A DNA stretch of 64,000 nt from the NCBI GenBank assembly GCA_036785705.1, contig JAWUZG010000029.1, forward strand, positions 17,898,501 through 17,962,500. Direction: 5' to 3'. Of the stretch, positions 36,101 to 50,924 are shown in pieces; within the stretch, counting starts at the first letter, position 1, and each line of letters starts with the position of its first letter. The notes under the pieces are model-generated. The model made no database searches and was not told the origin of the DNA. It saw nothing but the letters and a program-made list of their open reading frames with translations. Origin of the DNA: Acanthornis magna. Taxonomy: Eukaryota; Chordata; Aves; Passeriformes; Acanthizidae. Position numbers and translations under genes: made by a program.

Positions 36101-37407
36101 AGGCAAGCTAGCCCATGTGGGATTTGAGGTGTACAAACTGGTATTTTTTTTTTGTTTGATGTTAAGAAAAGTTATGCAATTGATTTAATACACCAAGACT
36201 ACTGTGAGACATTTCTCTTGCTCCTGTACAACATTTTGGTTGAGACACTAGGTTGATACAGAATCAATGTGACACATTAAATACATAAAAACTGTGTAAC
36301 TGAGTTCTCAAAATGTAATGGTAAATAGGAAAAACCACTGCTGACATAAAGAAGGTTTCCACTTCTTTCTGTGTTACATCATCTTCTTGTGCCCACGGGG
36401 CAGGAAAGTTTTTGAAAGAATTTCGAGAAGGAGGAGGAGTTCACAGAGGGGACTGATGACCTGAAGATGCTGGGCCCACTTAACATATTGATACACTTTC
36501 CTTATCAAAGAGAACTGGAGTGATGGCTTGATCATTGTCTCAATATATACTGAGGAAATAGAAATTCAAAATCTGAAGCACAGGTATAACACACTAGAAA
36601 CAGATTGTAACAGGTATTTTCATTTATGCTGTAAGTAACAATTTAAATGATTCTTCAAAAGTTTGCATGGCTTTTTCAACATCTAAAATCTTAGTCCTTC
36701 TGTATGTTTTTCTAAAATGTGCACTCAGGGAGGAGTACAGAAATTAATTTCAAAAAAACTCCCTGCCCACCCCTTTGGTGAGAGAAGCTGACCCCATTTC
36801 CCCCAGTGAGCCCTCCCTGAGTTCTTGTCTGAACTACTTCCCAATAGATCACCCATTCTCCCTGTATTCTGAGTGCAGTGAGATGTAAAGTGGCTGGGAA
36901 GCCCTTTTGGGGGAGAATCGGGTCGGGAGATGCTATTGGGAGGCTTTGAGGCATTGTATGTGGCCTCAGGGCCAGTTTAGATGCAGTTCAATTTAATGTC
37001 AAACCAGTTTAAATTAAGACTTTGCTATTTAGTCCATAATGCTAAGGCATTCAGCTGGGGAATAGCGGAATACTTACTATCTAAAACAGTACTTTCTAAT
37101 GCTTTATTCTGTTAAAAATGGTGATATTTTGAGGTTTTGCCCTAATTAGAGATGAAAGCAAATGACAAAACTGACACGTTCTGAGGAGTGGTAGTCCTGT
37201 GTGTTATTCATTTTTAGAGAAAAGTTCACCTTAACAGCTAGAATTACTCTTTTATAATCCTCGTGAAGACAGTTGAGCTTCTACATGTGTTTAAATTTTC
37301 GACTTCAGTTATGCTACTTAACATTCAAGCCTATACTTAATCATAGTGCTGAATTGGTCTTGATTTCAGAAAATGAGCTGCCACCCTGTTTGTGCACATG
37401 CAAGTTT
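33162..37407 (+). other. Proposed intron 2, segment between the compact LTR and a CR1 piece
   Basis: The first six bases are the right target duplication. An 18-base inverted repeat (CCTGAGCA, 2-base centre, TGCTCAGG) lies at 34104-34121. The interval 33733-33785 has a weak AG acceptor and GTACTG end, too poor to call an exon. I recognise no mobile element or RNA gene. Confidence 0.45.
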
Positions 37408-37826
37408 GATGAGGAACAGCTGAGGAAACTGGGGTTGTTTAGCCTGGAGAAAAGGCAAATCAGGGGAGACCTTATCACTCCCTACAACTACCTGAAAGGA
37501 GGATGTAGCAAAGAGGGGTGGGGGGAGGGGGGTGTCAGTATCTATTCCTAAGTGATAAGTGACAGGGTGAGAGGAAATGGCCTCAAGATGTGCCAGGAGC
37601 AGTTTTGATGGGATATCAGGAAATTTTTTTTCACTGAAAGTGTGGTCAAGCATTGGAACAGGCTGCCCAGGGAAATGGTGCAACTGCCATCCCCAGAGGT
37701 ATATAAAAGATATGTCGGTGTGGCACTTAGGGACATGATTTAGTGCTGGACTTGGCAGTGTTAAGTTAATATTTTGACTTGATGACCTTAGAGGTCTTTT
37801 TAAACCAAAATGATTGTGTGATCCTA
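37408..37826 (+). mobile_element. CR1 LINE 3' fragment
   Basis: Plus-strand CR1 beginning within the C-terminal part of the reverse-transcriptase ORF. The frame around 37417-37515 still reads [20 protein letters not shown] and continues to a recognisable YNYLKGGC. The 3' untranslated region follows (GAGGAAATGGCCTCAAG, then GGAACAGGCTGCCCAGGGAA) and ends in the typical GATGACCTTAGAGGTCTTTT tail near 37824. A G-rich insertion (near 37515-37533) breaks the frame. 5'-truncated and inactive. Confidence 0.92.
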
Positions 37827-40800
37827 CATGAGAGAAGGCTGAGAGGACAGGTGAGGAAGTGGCAGACTGAGAAGAGAGCACAGCATAAGTGAGACAGTGA
37901 AGTCCCAATGAGTGTGAGGTAACACTGAAGGCAAAAGGGTGCAAGAAGGGTGGGTACCTCAACCAGCTCAGCCAGTCCTTTTGTTAGGTAAGGTAGAGAG
38001 AATGCTGGCTGTCTCTGGAGGGGAACAAGGCCTGTGCTATCCAGAGACTGTTGAGTGCAATGTCCTGGGCAGCGGCCAGGGATGGTGCCAGGGATGCAGC
38101 TGAAGGTGTCCTTGTCTTGGTTGCCAGGGCTGCATAGTTGAGCTCCAATTGGGTTGTTATCCTAAACCGGCACTATATGTGAGCTGGGCTCCAAATGGGA
38201 GGTGTAATGCACCAGGATCTGTGGGTTGAAAAGGCACCGGTTGGTGCCAGTGAATTGGTGATAGCTTACATAATACTTCTTAATGGACACTTTAATATTT
38301 AATGTTTGCGATAGCATAAATGGAGCTTGCAGGAAGATGTACATAAGCTATGCATGAATTTTTAAGGAGAGAAATTTTGGGAGGCAGGAACGTCACAGAA
38401 GCTTCCTAATTGGCACATAACCCAATAGAAACAAAAATGTGAAAATTAAGTTACTGCCCTAATTATCAGAGGCTCCTAGGAATGCATTGTGCTGGGAGAT
38501 ATTCCTTTTTCATTTCATGCACTGCTTTAAAAGTAAGTGCTGTGTAGAGCTTAACAAGGCTTTTAATTAAAAGGCTGTGCCCACACAGGAGCTTTTCACT
38601 GTGGCACTGGCTGATGAAGGGAGACGTGAGGGGTGAAAACACTTCTTTGTGCCCACAAAAGATGGAGCTAATAATCCGTTGATAACCAGTGGCTCTTAAA
38701 TGGCTTTGCCACAGTGCCGTGAGGCCTGATTCTCACAGACAGCAGTGTGTGTGGTAGGTTTCTTGTAGGGATGAACACTTCTGTGTGCTTCTGGCCAGGA
38801 GCTGCCTTTGCCCTCCTGCTCCTCTGCAACTGTGCAGCAAAGATGTTCACCACCCTTGGTCCTGAGTGCCAGGCTGCACTGAGCTCTGACGACAGCTCTA
38901 TCCCCAGCCCATACCAGAAGATAAAAGTTGTAATCATTTAAGCCATGTAAGGACTGTAAGATGTGAAAGACAGATAACTTGTAGTAATGGACAAGCATGG
39001 CAGTGTATTGTGCAGATGGACAGTATCACAGCAAAGTAATAAATAATAGACAGAAGGATACATTTGCAGTGTATGAATTCGGCTGTTGGTAACTTTGATG
39101 TTTCTCTTGATTTGCAGAATTTGTCGTTTAGAGGCAAGGATGTGCCATGTATTAAGGCAGAGTACATAACCCTGATAAAGGGGTAGCTTTTCTATTGGCA
39201 TCGTCATGTAAAAGCCCAATTGCAATATGTCGTGTTCTCCTGAGTTTTTGAATATCCAGTACAAACTATGCTTTTCAGAGCAGGGCCTTTTGGATGACTG
39301 GCTTAAGAGCGCTGTAACTCGTATCAGGGAAATTTTACACATTTACTTCTCTGGGAGGTGATTTTGATAAAATGCAGAGGGTTTTTTGAAAAATGTGTTT
39401 TAATGGGACAACAAATATATATTTCTATATATATTCATATAATGTATGTATGCATAATAGCTGTATACTAGAGCTGCTGCAAACCAAGAATTTGGTGGTC
39501 CTATTTACAGGCAGAGATGTCTGGCTATGTTACCAAAATCAATACATTTTCAATTTATTTCTTGATTTGCCAAAAAATGCTTCAAGGCATTAAAGCTGGA
39601 AAGACCTAGCAAGTTTAGTATGCTTTCATGAGTCTAACCTACTTTAGCTCAAGATTAGAGCGACTGAAAACCCTCTGTATGATAAGAAGTTTGAGTGAGT
39701 TTAATAAGAGATATGGTGCGTAGTAGTGAAGTTCCTTATGGAAGCATGAGAGCAGCTGTATTGGACCAGATGGAAAGGTTCCCCTTGTTACAGTTCCTGC
39801 CCCATGAGCCAGTAGCATTTTTTATTTAATGAAAGGTAAGAACATCCCAGGCTTTGCAATGGTCCTTTACCAGTACTCTCCCAACTTGCAGTATTCTGTG
39901 GCTCAGGAGCTTCAAGTTTGTATTGTCTAATAATTCTTAAGGGATTTTTATTAATTTATTAAAATACAGTTACATTTCTTCCTTTATCCCTCTTAACTCT
40001 TTTCCTCTTCTTACTATCAAGTTTTCTCACAAAAATTAAGCTTCCATCCTGAGGCATAACTCTCTGAAACTGTAATTTCTGACTGCCAGAGAGATGTGAT
40101 GCTGTGCTAGTGCTATTGCGTGCTTCAATTTGAATAGCTATGATGTGCTGGTTTTGAAAAAAAATATGGTTTCAACTAGTCTGGATATTTCTTTGGAAGA
40201 ATGAAAGCAGTAACAGAAAACTTAATGTCTTCACCCGAGTTGTCCAAATCTCTATAAATGGTATGAACAAAACCACTCTTAAGTAAACAAGGATAGAGCA
40301 ATCTCCTTAATCTGGTTACAGTACTCTCTAATTGAGTAGGTAATCAACCTGAAACATCTTGCCCTGAGCGTGAGTCTCAGACTCTCACTGAGTGTAAATG
40401 TCACACAGAGACTCTTGTAACACTGTAGGCAGTACCTCTATAGAATTTGCTCCCTCAGTTTGGTAGCAATCTGATACAGAGCTCTTTGCACACAAATCTG
40501 TGCTTGTGCCTTATCATTTTGAATGTGATAATACTTGGTGTGCCCAGACAACTTTTCCCTCTCTTCCACTTCCTGAGAATATCTTTTGAGTTGATGTGAA
40601 GGTAGGAAAATTTATCTTGGGAAGAGTCTGGCAAAGATCCATGGAAGATGAGACAGCTATGTAAGTGTATGACTGTTACCTGAAGGCAAAGAAGAAAGCC
40701 ACATTCAGTTTATGAGGTGTAACAAATATAGCTGCTAGACATTCATATGCCTCACCAGGTTATCCCTAGAAAGCATCTGATTGTCTTGGAATTAAAATTT

Positions 40801-43800
40801 CATCCTAATTCCTTTGGATTTAGGAAGGATTATTTCATCAATGGTATTTGTTGAACAATAATCTGGGTGTCCGATTATTTCTTAAGCCAAGCACTTAGAG
40901 AAATATTGTTTTTCAGAGCAAAATAAATACTGTAAAATACTGCTTGTGATAGCACTTGGACTAAGCACATGGTTTTTGTGCACCAGTACCATAATATTCA
41001 GTCCCAGTGTTGTCCCTGGCCCACAAATTTCTCTTCCTTATGGTCTCTTATTAAAGCTGAATTTCTGCCCTTTGCCCTCTCTGCTTAATGACAGACAGCT
41101 TCTTGCATGGCAGATCACAGGATTCACCTCCCGACATCTCTGACTGCTGTTGTTTGCAGTCAAGTCTTGCCTCATGATTGTGCATTGGGACCCACACTGA
41201 TGGTCTGGTGTGCCTTAAGCCCAGTTGTCAAATTGTAATACTTGGGAATGTGGGCTCTCGTAATGTGCTGTGACCTGGGATACCCTCGCTTAATGAGCTG
41301 AAGTGCTGGAAATGTCAGGTGTGTAAGTTTATGTCGCAGCTTTGTCATTGTCTTGAGAGCTCCGGGTGGCTTTGCTGTTGTATTTTAAAGAACAGAGCAA
41401 ATCTTTCTCTGATAGAAGAATGACCTTTCCCATTGCAGTGGGGAGTGAAGGCTTTCACATATTGGAATTTAAAAGGACTTATGGATTTCCTGCATTCCAA
41501 CAATAAAAGGGAAGCTGTGAATCACTGTGGGGTATCACCAAGTTTTTCTTGATAAAGAAGTTCCACCTGAGGTCCCTTGTTCATAAAGATCAGTGTTATT
41601 TGCACAGCATCACAATTGAGTTAGTCCACTGCAGTGAGACAAGATTAGACTGTAATATAAGGATTTTTTCTTCTATAAGTCCTAGAAATAACATTGGCTG
41701 TGATAATAGAGACTACTAATGTTTAAAAGTACTGTATTTCAGATCTGTGTTCACTGCACTGCCCAGGATTTTGGTTTCCCCATAAATTATTACCCACACA
41801 ATATTTGGCAGCCAAGTTTCTCATTTACATGGTTATTTTGTGTATTTTCAAAGTTCTGTTTTGATATTTTTAACAAATATTTTCTTTTGAAATACCAAAT
41901 AAAAACATTCAGTGGTGCTTAAAACAGATTTAAAGAAAAAACAGGCAAGGTAAGTCTGTCTTGGAGGTGACTCAAGATACAAGTTGGAGAGCTTTCCAAT
42001 TTTTTCACTGTGCTGAGAGAAGTGAAATTTGCAGATGTTGTCTTGCCTGATCTAGATTCTGGTTTTCCACTAACGCGAAGTCAGACACCTGGAAATTGTG
42101 GGTTAAAAGTAGTGAAACAATAACCCAAATCAAAAAGGGTAAAAATTCTCCTGTAAAGTTTCAGATGGTCTAGTGATTCCAGTGTGGTACTTTAATGCCT
42201 TTGGAGGAAATCTGAGTCAGTACAACAAGACAAGGGGCAGATTCATTTTCTCAAGAATCAGGTATTAATTTGATTATTAATTTAAGGTTGTGCAATCAAA
42301 GTTTTAAACTTGTTTTCCTGGCTACTCATGTGTATATGCCATGTGACAAAAAGGCACTGTATTTGGTTTCTGTTTCTGAATATTAAGTTGGTAAATGTCT
42401 CTGTTATTACTGAGAAAGTTATTATATAACAAGTTATACAATAGATATAAATGCAACAAACATCTTGAAAACAATCAGGAGAGCCAGTGATTGTACTATG
42501 AAGTGAGAAAAACGTCAGTAGCAGATATTAATATGTAGAACACTACTTTCACAACCCAGGTATGTAAATGCATTTGTTACACAAAATCTCAGTGTTAAAT
42601 GAAAAGCTTCAAAAAACCCTAATTTGGCTGTGTTTGGGGTCACTCTTTGTACGTAATTCAGTGCCACTTAGGCCTTACTGAGAGGTGTGTGGAATATTGC
42701 AAACATTGTTAGATTTGGAATTGTGAACTTGGATTGCAAAGTCCAGCTGATCATACAGTCATTGCAAAGACTCGACAGAATTTGGTGTCTCCTGTTGTGC
42801 TTGCATTTCACCCACTAAATTCTTTTCTGTGTGAAAAGCAAAGTATTAACACAGTTATGTTAGTGGAAACAGGCATAAATCATGGTGTGAATCAGAGAAA
42901 TTTTTATGTGCATTATTCTCTCATGTTTAGCATTACCCCTAGCTGAGGCTCAGCTCTTTGACTATCATCTGTTTGGTGTTCATATTCATGGCAGATTTAA
43001 GGTGTTCTGATGACAGATGGGTTTGCAAGAATAAAGTGGATTCTTGCCTTGTTGCACAGATAGAGATGCTTCAGGGTTACACTCAAAATGGATTTTTGCC
43101 TTTGGTCTGCATGCATGACAGCTGTTGACATTAGTATATGTCTAATGCAAGGCTCAGGGTAGATGCATCAACATGCCAAATATTCATAACTGGTCTGTCC
43201 AGATAATTGGTTTTAAAAACAAAATATGTCAAATGAGTTGGATAATAACATTAAAAAAGGAACCAAACAGCTGAGGTTATGCTAAGTATAAAGTTTTTCC
43301 CTTTTCTCTAAGTTTAAATTAAAACATATAGCACTGTTTTCAGTAGCTGCTTGGAGAACGAAAGAAGGAAATTCCTGTGTTCACAAAATCACCAATGGTC
43401 ATGGCCCCTTTTTTCTTGGGATTTTGTTGTTTTATGTTGTCACCTAGAAGGTGGAAACTTGCATTTTCTCCCCCTATTTCTTGAGGGCTTATTTAATTTT
43501 GTGTGTCACTTTAGTCACTTTAACCACAAAGCTGAAAGCTAATCTGGAGCTGGGGAGTCTTCATAAACCCCTCTCTTTAAATTTTATATGAATAACTAAA
43601 ATGTGATTTGAGTAGCAACAGAGAATGAAGGATTTTGTTTGCCAAGTGAGCATCCTTAGAGGTGACACTGAGAGCCAGACCCATGCTCTTGCTTTTTTCT
43701 ATTAATTCTTAGGTATTTTATCTATAATGGAATAGCTTTGTCCAGAGGTGCTGAGAGCACCTCACTGCTAGCTGTCCTGCAGTATGAAGTGTAGATATTG

Positions 43801-46800
43801 GTGGTTGAATCTCCCCTTGAACAGAGGAGGGAACTGAACTCAAGCCTGAAAACCAAGTGCCAGAGCTAGAGAGATACTGGGCAAATTGAAGACCCCCACC
43901 AGTATTAGTTCTGGGGTTAGGATCTGCTCTTACTCTCCACAGAGTGCTGCTGAAATGATGTGGGTCAGATTCACACAGCGCTGGGGGATGTACGTTTTGG
44001 GTGTATTCTTGAGAGTAGCTGCTGCTGGAGTTGAGGCCAATCACCTTGTGCTCATTGCTCTTCTAAGCAAACATGTTATATTAATAATGTATTAGTGCTT
44101 TTAGCAGGAAATAGAATATTAATTGCTTTTTAATAACAACACAGGTTGAGCCAGCAGGCCCTGAGAGCAGCTAAGAGGATGTACAAGTTACAGTGAAACT
44201 CTGTTTTGCTATTAAGAAATTAATGCAGAGGTCTTCCCAAAATGCAGCATGAAGTTTTAAGACCAGTAGGGATGCTATGTGAACATCCAGTTGGACCTTC
44301 TATGAAAGTCATAGCTCCTCTACTGCATACTCTAGTCTACCCTTTATCAGACTTGGTTATTTATTTTGGACTGTGTTGGTTTGTTTTCTAAACATGTTAA
44401 TTGTCATAGCTGTGCAATTTAAAAGTTGTGGTGTTTTGGAGGTGTAAGAAGAAAACCTGCCTTAGGCCAAGTGAGTTGACAGCATTTTGACCAACTAGAA
44501 ATTGTTGGTTTTGGTATAAAACCAAATTGTGTTTGTAAAACATGAGTGGTGTGAGAACTACTAGAAAATATAGCTAAATTCCTGGCCAGTCACAGTTGAC
44601 ACAGACAGTATCTTTTAAGAAACATGAAACAGATCCCATGGAGATTTTGATGTAGCTAAAGCAGTAGCAGGTATGCACATTGATATACTTTTTCTGTCAG
44701 CAGCTGGGCAGATTGTGCAGTAGTCTAGGGCAGCAGACACACCATAATTTGTTATGGGGTGGGCTTGTATTAAGAGAAGAGTTTAAGAATTTCTTACTGG
44801 GGACAAGAGGTGAATTTGACAGTGGGGCTGTTCCATGTCCTACCACTTAGCTATACAGTTTCATGATATTATGACAGGATTCTGGCTGTCCCACTCTTCG
44901 AAGTCTTGAATTTCTCAAGGTGTTCGAGGAGGGTCACTTAATGGGTGGGAGAGCAGGCAGGAGGGGTGCATGTGCAAGAAGAGTCTCCCATGGTGCTGTT
45001 CATGCTGGTGTTTTAGTAACCAAAGGGATTTGTAGTCTAAATTTGATTGCTCAGCTGATGGCTGGGGTCTTTCCTCTGAAATACGAGGGTAATGAAGTGG
45101 CTGTTCAACATCCTTGTGATGAGGATCACACTACCATGTGATGCCTTTGGAGAGAACAGCCTTTCATGCTCTTGTGAAGGGAGAAAAATGTTGCTTCCTT
45201 TACTGCAGCAAGAGAGAAACCAGATAAACCACATTTTTAAGTTAATGGATGGTTTCTAACTTAGAGCTGGTGCATTGTACAGTCCTATTAGTAAGCAGGA
45301 GATTAGGTGGTACAAGCAGCTGTCTCCATGCAGAAGACTGTAGTTCTGTTTGGATTTTTACTAAATAAGCTGCTCTGTGCCCTACGAGCATTCAATGAGA
45401 CATTGAGACATGTTGGCAAATCAGTCCTGTGTGAAAGCAGTGAAGAATAAACTCCATAAATGGTTACCAAAACATCACTGCTCTTAATTATGTTGTCTTT
45501 CTAACTTCTATTGCCATTTGTTTCGTTGTCTGTCCATGCTGGTGTGTCACCCCAGTTTGGTGCTCCTGTATGATTAGGACGCTCCATGTATCTGGCGGCT
45601 CAGAATAACGTTTGAATATTCTAATGGCCTCAGCTATTCAGGCTCAAAATAGAGTTAGATATTTGTATTTGCTCAGGCTTCTAGACTCATTTTAAGCAGA
45701 ACATAAAAAAATCAATAATGAAAATGGCCCAACAGATTATCTGACTCATCTCAAAGCCAGGCCAAGATGTTTCTCTACTATTACCTTCTTATTAAAGGAT
45801 TTTTTGTAGTGCTTTATCCAGCTTGAAAGAGCTGAGGTGTTGGATATTCTATTTGCAACTTATTTTCCATCTGAAGTACTAACTTTCCCATGTGAATTTT
45901 ATTGGCGGTGGGTCAAAAGACCATAGATCAAGTCTTTTACTGCTGTTGCTTTCAAGGGACTTAAGGTCAGGCTCCCTAAGACTCTTGAGTTGGACAAGTA
46001 AGTGCATGTAAGTGACATCCCTAGAACCTGAGTAGCTCTGCTGCTATAAAGCTCCGACTGTTACAAGGGCTCAAGGATTTAGGATTTCTGAGAAACTTGT
46101 CATTGATTTGAGTGAGCCTACCATTAAGGCGGCGTTTGTGCACTTCACAGCATCAGCACCCGAGGCTCAGAGTGCTTCTTGGTTACATACAGCTGCAGAC
46201 TCAAAAAATGCATTTGGTGCCCCTCAGCTAGACTCATAATAAGGATGTTAAATAAAACTGAATACCCCTCCTTTTGGAATCCCTGAGGACAGTCTCTCAC
46301 AAACTTGTTCACATAGCAGTGACTGCTTCAAAACCATCCCAAATGGCTTGTTCTTTTCTAATCAACTTCATCGTTTGTTTATTGGTTTTTGTTTGGTTGG
46401 TTGGTTGGTTGGTTGGTTTGGTTTTTTTAGTTGAATCCCTGTGTTTTCTCCTTACAACATTTCTTTTGTGTGGGAACTTTGTAATTCCTTGCTAAGTGAG
46501 GTCATGCTTGTTGGAGCATCTTTCCTGTAAAATGCAGGATGCACAGCTTCAATTAATGAGGGCAATTTGTCCTTTTCAAAAAATATCCTAGCAAGCAAAG
46601 TTATGTGGAGGTCATAGTTGATCATTTGAACAGTATTTTTCTTACAGTACATCATTACATAGTGTAATGTGATGATCAAAACTTTTGTTATGTGAGGTGT
46701 GAGAGCAGAAAGCAGACATCTATTTTCCACTCATCTTACAAATTTTCTTTGTGCCATTTCTTGAAGATAGGCCTTTAGGATTATTCTGGGGGTACTTGGA

Positions 46801-49800
46801 CATCAGTGAAGGCAGAATGGGGAAATGAGCTGTGATAGCCAACTTAGCCAGCCAAGGTCACTTGGAAACCACTATCTACTGAAAAAAATTAGACTAGTTG
46901 ACTGGCTGCTGTCGTTCTTTTCTTGGAGGCCTGACTGACCCTCCAGTAATCACCAGTACTTCTACAAAAATAAATTGAGTGGGAAATTAATTCTGATCTC
47001 TTATTGAGAGATCCTGCAGTCTCATTTGTGAAGTTCTGGCTTCTGGGGTTTACTCCCAAGTAAATTTTTGTTATTTCACTGTTCAGAGCTCCAATATGTT
47101 TTGGCCTTGGCAGGGATATTTTCTAGAGGTACCAAACTCAACTTTTACAAGGGCTTACCCCAATGTGATGAGACTTATCTCACATCAGGGTTGATCATTC
47201 CATTTTCAATGACTGTGATTTTGCTTTACATATTTTTTAAATCTGGAGTTAGGTTTTTGCTTCCCAAACTTTTCAGGCAGAGTTTCAGTGTTTCTCTGCA
47301 GAATCCCACCATTGATTAAGTAATGTCTTTTAAAAAAATCCATTATCCTCTTAAACTTGTTTATTTTATTACCAGTAACCTTGGTATTTCTCTTTCAAGT
47401 TGTATGGTTCTTAGGGTAGTAACTGCTCCTGTAATTGTGCATGTGTCAGTATCCCACCCTTTCTCACCCTTGAGTGGAAGGAAGAAATAGAGAATGAAGT
47501 CCAAATTGGAGAAGTTTTACATCATTGCTTCCTTTGAACATCCAAAACACATATGCCACATGACCCCAGATGTCAGCAAGACCCTTTATACTTTTTCATA
47601 TTCTGCCTTCATGCTGGGAAGAATCTCCCCAGCTTAAAAAAAAAGCACTACAAATCCATCTCACATTTTTTCATGCTTCTTCTTGCCATGTGGCATACCC
47701 AAAAATAATCTGTAGTTGCCATGGTTTGTCTCACTGTCAGACAGTGCTTTGCTGTCCCTTTGTGTTTTTCACAGACTTGTTGAGACTGAAACTGGTCTTC
47801 TGTTCTGTGTTTGTGCATTGTGTTGGGACATGTCCTGATTTAATGGTAGATTTGTGCAAAGTTGGCCAGCTGGTGCTCTGAGATGCATGCAGCAGGAGCA
47901 GCAGGAGGCTGGGCTGGCTCAGGCTGCTGATTGCAACCAGCTCCATCCTCTAATGAAGAGACACTTGCAAAATTACTTCTCACTCCCATCTACAGCCTAC
48001 TCCAGAGCTGAGCTGGTCTCAGAGCTGCCTCTTGGCTTTTTCAGGTGTTAGAGTGTCAGTTCTCAGTTGTGCAAAGCCTATGATGGGTGGTTCATGAGAA
48101 CAGCTTGAACTGCAGCCATCCTAGCAATAAGTGGTGCATGAGTAGTTGAATTCAGTTGGCCTGTGGCAGGTGTGAAGGTAAACCTCAGGTACTGTGCAGA
48201 ACCAGGGCCTTGGAGTGAATTTTAGCAAAGACTAGTTAAACTTGTTGAGCTTGCAAACTAAGAAGGTTAAACCTGATGAGTTGATGCAGACCATGTGGAA
48301 TTGAGTTACCCATGTCCAAGGTCAGATAATTAACTGTGATTCTCTGTTGCCTTAGGCATGGAGGCTTGGAGGCTTCTATGCTCAATACTGTAGCATGACT
48401 TTGACAATATCCTGATTTCTGCTTATGTCCTTGTTCAGAATTGCCTCATGAAGAACCTCAAACCACCTCTGTGTTTTTAAATATCAAGAAACTGCACATC
48501 TGTCTTTCAAGGGCCTTTGAAGGGGCCTAATTATGGGGAGACCAGGCCCTTTGCTTTTCTACAGTTTGCATTTTTAAATTCAGTCACTTGTTTAGTCAGG
48601 GAAATTTCTAACCTTGAAACTAGAAATAGGTTTGGTTAAGAAAACTTACTTGGACAAAAGAAATCCCTCTTAATAAATTGGAGCTACTGTGCACCCCAAG
48701 TTCATGGTGCTAGAGGAAATAAGAAAGAAAAATAAACATGATTCTTATTTGAGGTCAGAGGGAGGAATCTAGGGGTTTGCTCCTATGTGTTCCTGGGGAA
48801 GAAACTGAACCCAGAAGGAATGGTTTCTAAGTGCTTGAGGTCTAGACCTCAAACTCATTTGTTTAGTTTAAGCAGCAAGGTTCTAGTTAAAACATTTTTT
48901 ACTGTTCCAGTGTAACAAGATACATGCAATGTCTTCACCATTCAATCTCTTCATCTTTTAATACTGATGTTGTGCTCAGTGATGGGGTTTGTAGTTTTAC
49001 TCCAGGAAAATTTATTCTTAGGGAGCTGCTAGAGTGCTTCTGTTTGCATTTGTTTTGTTGGATCATACTGAGGTGTTCTAACAACCCTTAAAGGAGGTGA
49101 AGTGATTGCCATCACTTGTACAGTCAGTACAGAGTTGAACACCTCCAAATCTCTGCTTCTGTAACTTGCTCCTCTGAAGTAAGAGGAATTGGTGTGCAGC
49201 AGCTTTAGAAATTAACAGATCATCACAGTTCAAATAGTACTTCTTTTCCTTGGAGGATCTTAACCAGGTCTATGCTTTGACTGGCATAGATACACCTACT
49301 TTCTTCTCAGCATAAGGTGTAAATTTTAGAAGTGAGAAGAGATCAGAGGTAGTAAATGTTGCCACTCTGTCCTGCTTAGATAATGAACCCCAGTACAGCA
49401 GTTTTCTGTCATGTCCAAGCTATACTTTCTGGGTGGAGGTCCAAAGGGTATAATCTAAGTTGGGTGAGAAGGTAGGAGAAGAGAGGTATTACAACCTGCT
49501 GTTACAGTGCCTGTTCCTCAGATCCTTTAAAATTGCATTGAAAATAACTTTTCCAATGAAGAAATCAGCATGATTACAGAAAGATGCAGGGCATATTTCA
49601 TCTATTCTTCTGCAGGCTCCTTGGAGTTGAGAAGAGGTCTGGGCAAATGCTGGCACAGTGTGAGGCTTAGGTTCTAGTCATCTTTTCTTACCATCAGCTG
49701 ATCTGGCTGGCCATGGGGTGCAGATGAACATGATCCTCTCTGGAATGGTGGGAAATAGCACAGGGGTCTCTATCCATGTGTGCCCAGAGCTGCTGCATTT

Positions 49801-50924
49801 CTTAGGTGTGTTTGTCAGAGGTCACACTGAGGTTACCATTCTCCAAGCACAGGCATAGCTTGAGTGGTGTCAAACTGTGTGTATAGGGGGAAAAGAAAAA
49901 CAGCAGGGATGGCTAAAGGGGTCAAATAGCTCCTTTCATATCACTTACTTAATAATTGCCTGGATCCCAGTATGAATGGCTTTCAAATCCACATTCAAAA
50001 TAAAACTTAGGTTTATCTTTTTCTACTGCTATTTCTTCTGCCTACATGATTTGTAGGAGGCACTTAAAAAACGCTCACATTAGTGTTCTCGTACTACTTT
50101 TTTGCCCCCTGTTATGACAATTCCTCAACCTAATAAATTGTCTGTGACTTTCAGAGTTAATTCTTTGGTGAGCTTTGCACAAAAATGTTTTATTGTTGTG
50201 GAAGGTGAGTTCAGCGTCTGGAGTAATATTATTAGGGAAGTTCTCTCTAGTTCAGAGCCTGAATTAAATTTTGCCTAGCCTTAGGCTGTCTTCTTTTAGG
50301 GCTCAATTACCAGTTAAATAATTCCCTTATTCCCACTATCTGATGAGGAGAGCCACTTGCACCAGGTATTTCTTCAGTCTGAGAAGACAGTGTGGGCAAA
50401 ACCACTGTTTGGATTGATGGGTGCTGTAAGTAAAAACGAGAAAAGCTGAACCTAAGCCACTTTTGCTGCATTTTGACATGAAGCCAACAGAAACTGAGCG
50501 GTGTCACAAGGCATGCACTGCTTCTATAGGCCCCAAGTTGTTGGTTTGCTTGTTTGATTTTTGAAGGCTTTAAATCAACCCTGAAGACATGTAGCCCCTT
50601 GCTTTTGGATGACCCATAAAGATGAATCTTGGCTGCATGCCTGGGGCAGGAGTAAAGCTAAAGGTGCTTGATGCTACTCACTGCAACTTCAGGCTTCAGT
50701 GATTCTGTAAGGATGCCACATTAATAACTTTAGCAGGAGTGGTTTCTTAATCAATACTCAGATCTCTCATGTTTACTGTGAGATACTGAGAGCTGTTTCT
50801 TCAGTAGTTTCGTGGGGCTGCTTTTAAACCAGCCCTCATTGTTGGGTTAGGATCATCTTGCAAAGCCTCCTATTTCTGTCTTAGTCCAAAGCCATTGTGG
50901 TAGCAAGGATCAGGAGGGTGTAAC
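37827..50924 (+). other. Proposed intron 2, 13-kb segment with no recognised gene
   Basis: This is the longest repeat-poor stretch. I see only minor structures: a GGCACC/GGTGCC inverted pair at 38233-38248, AT-alternating DNA near 39415-39465, and (TTGG)6 at 46393-46416. Open frames up to 134 codons (for example 38938-39342 minus and 43718-44044 minus) show no domain or splice context. Conserved non-coding elements could be present but need alignment to see. Confidence 0.45.
46393..46416 (+). repeat. (TTGG)6 microsatellite
   Basis: Six perfect TTGG tetramers sit inside a longer GT-rich stretch. This is a simple repeat; the open frame across it encodes a low-complexity hydrophobic string that I do not regard as protein. 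Confidence 0.95.

Noticed and set aside
37366..37962. 198-codon minus-strand open frame
   Set aside because: It lies antisense to the CR1 3' fragment and its flanks, so it is a shadow of repeat sequence and not a gene.
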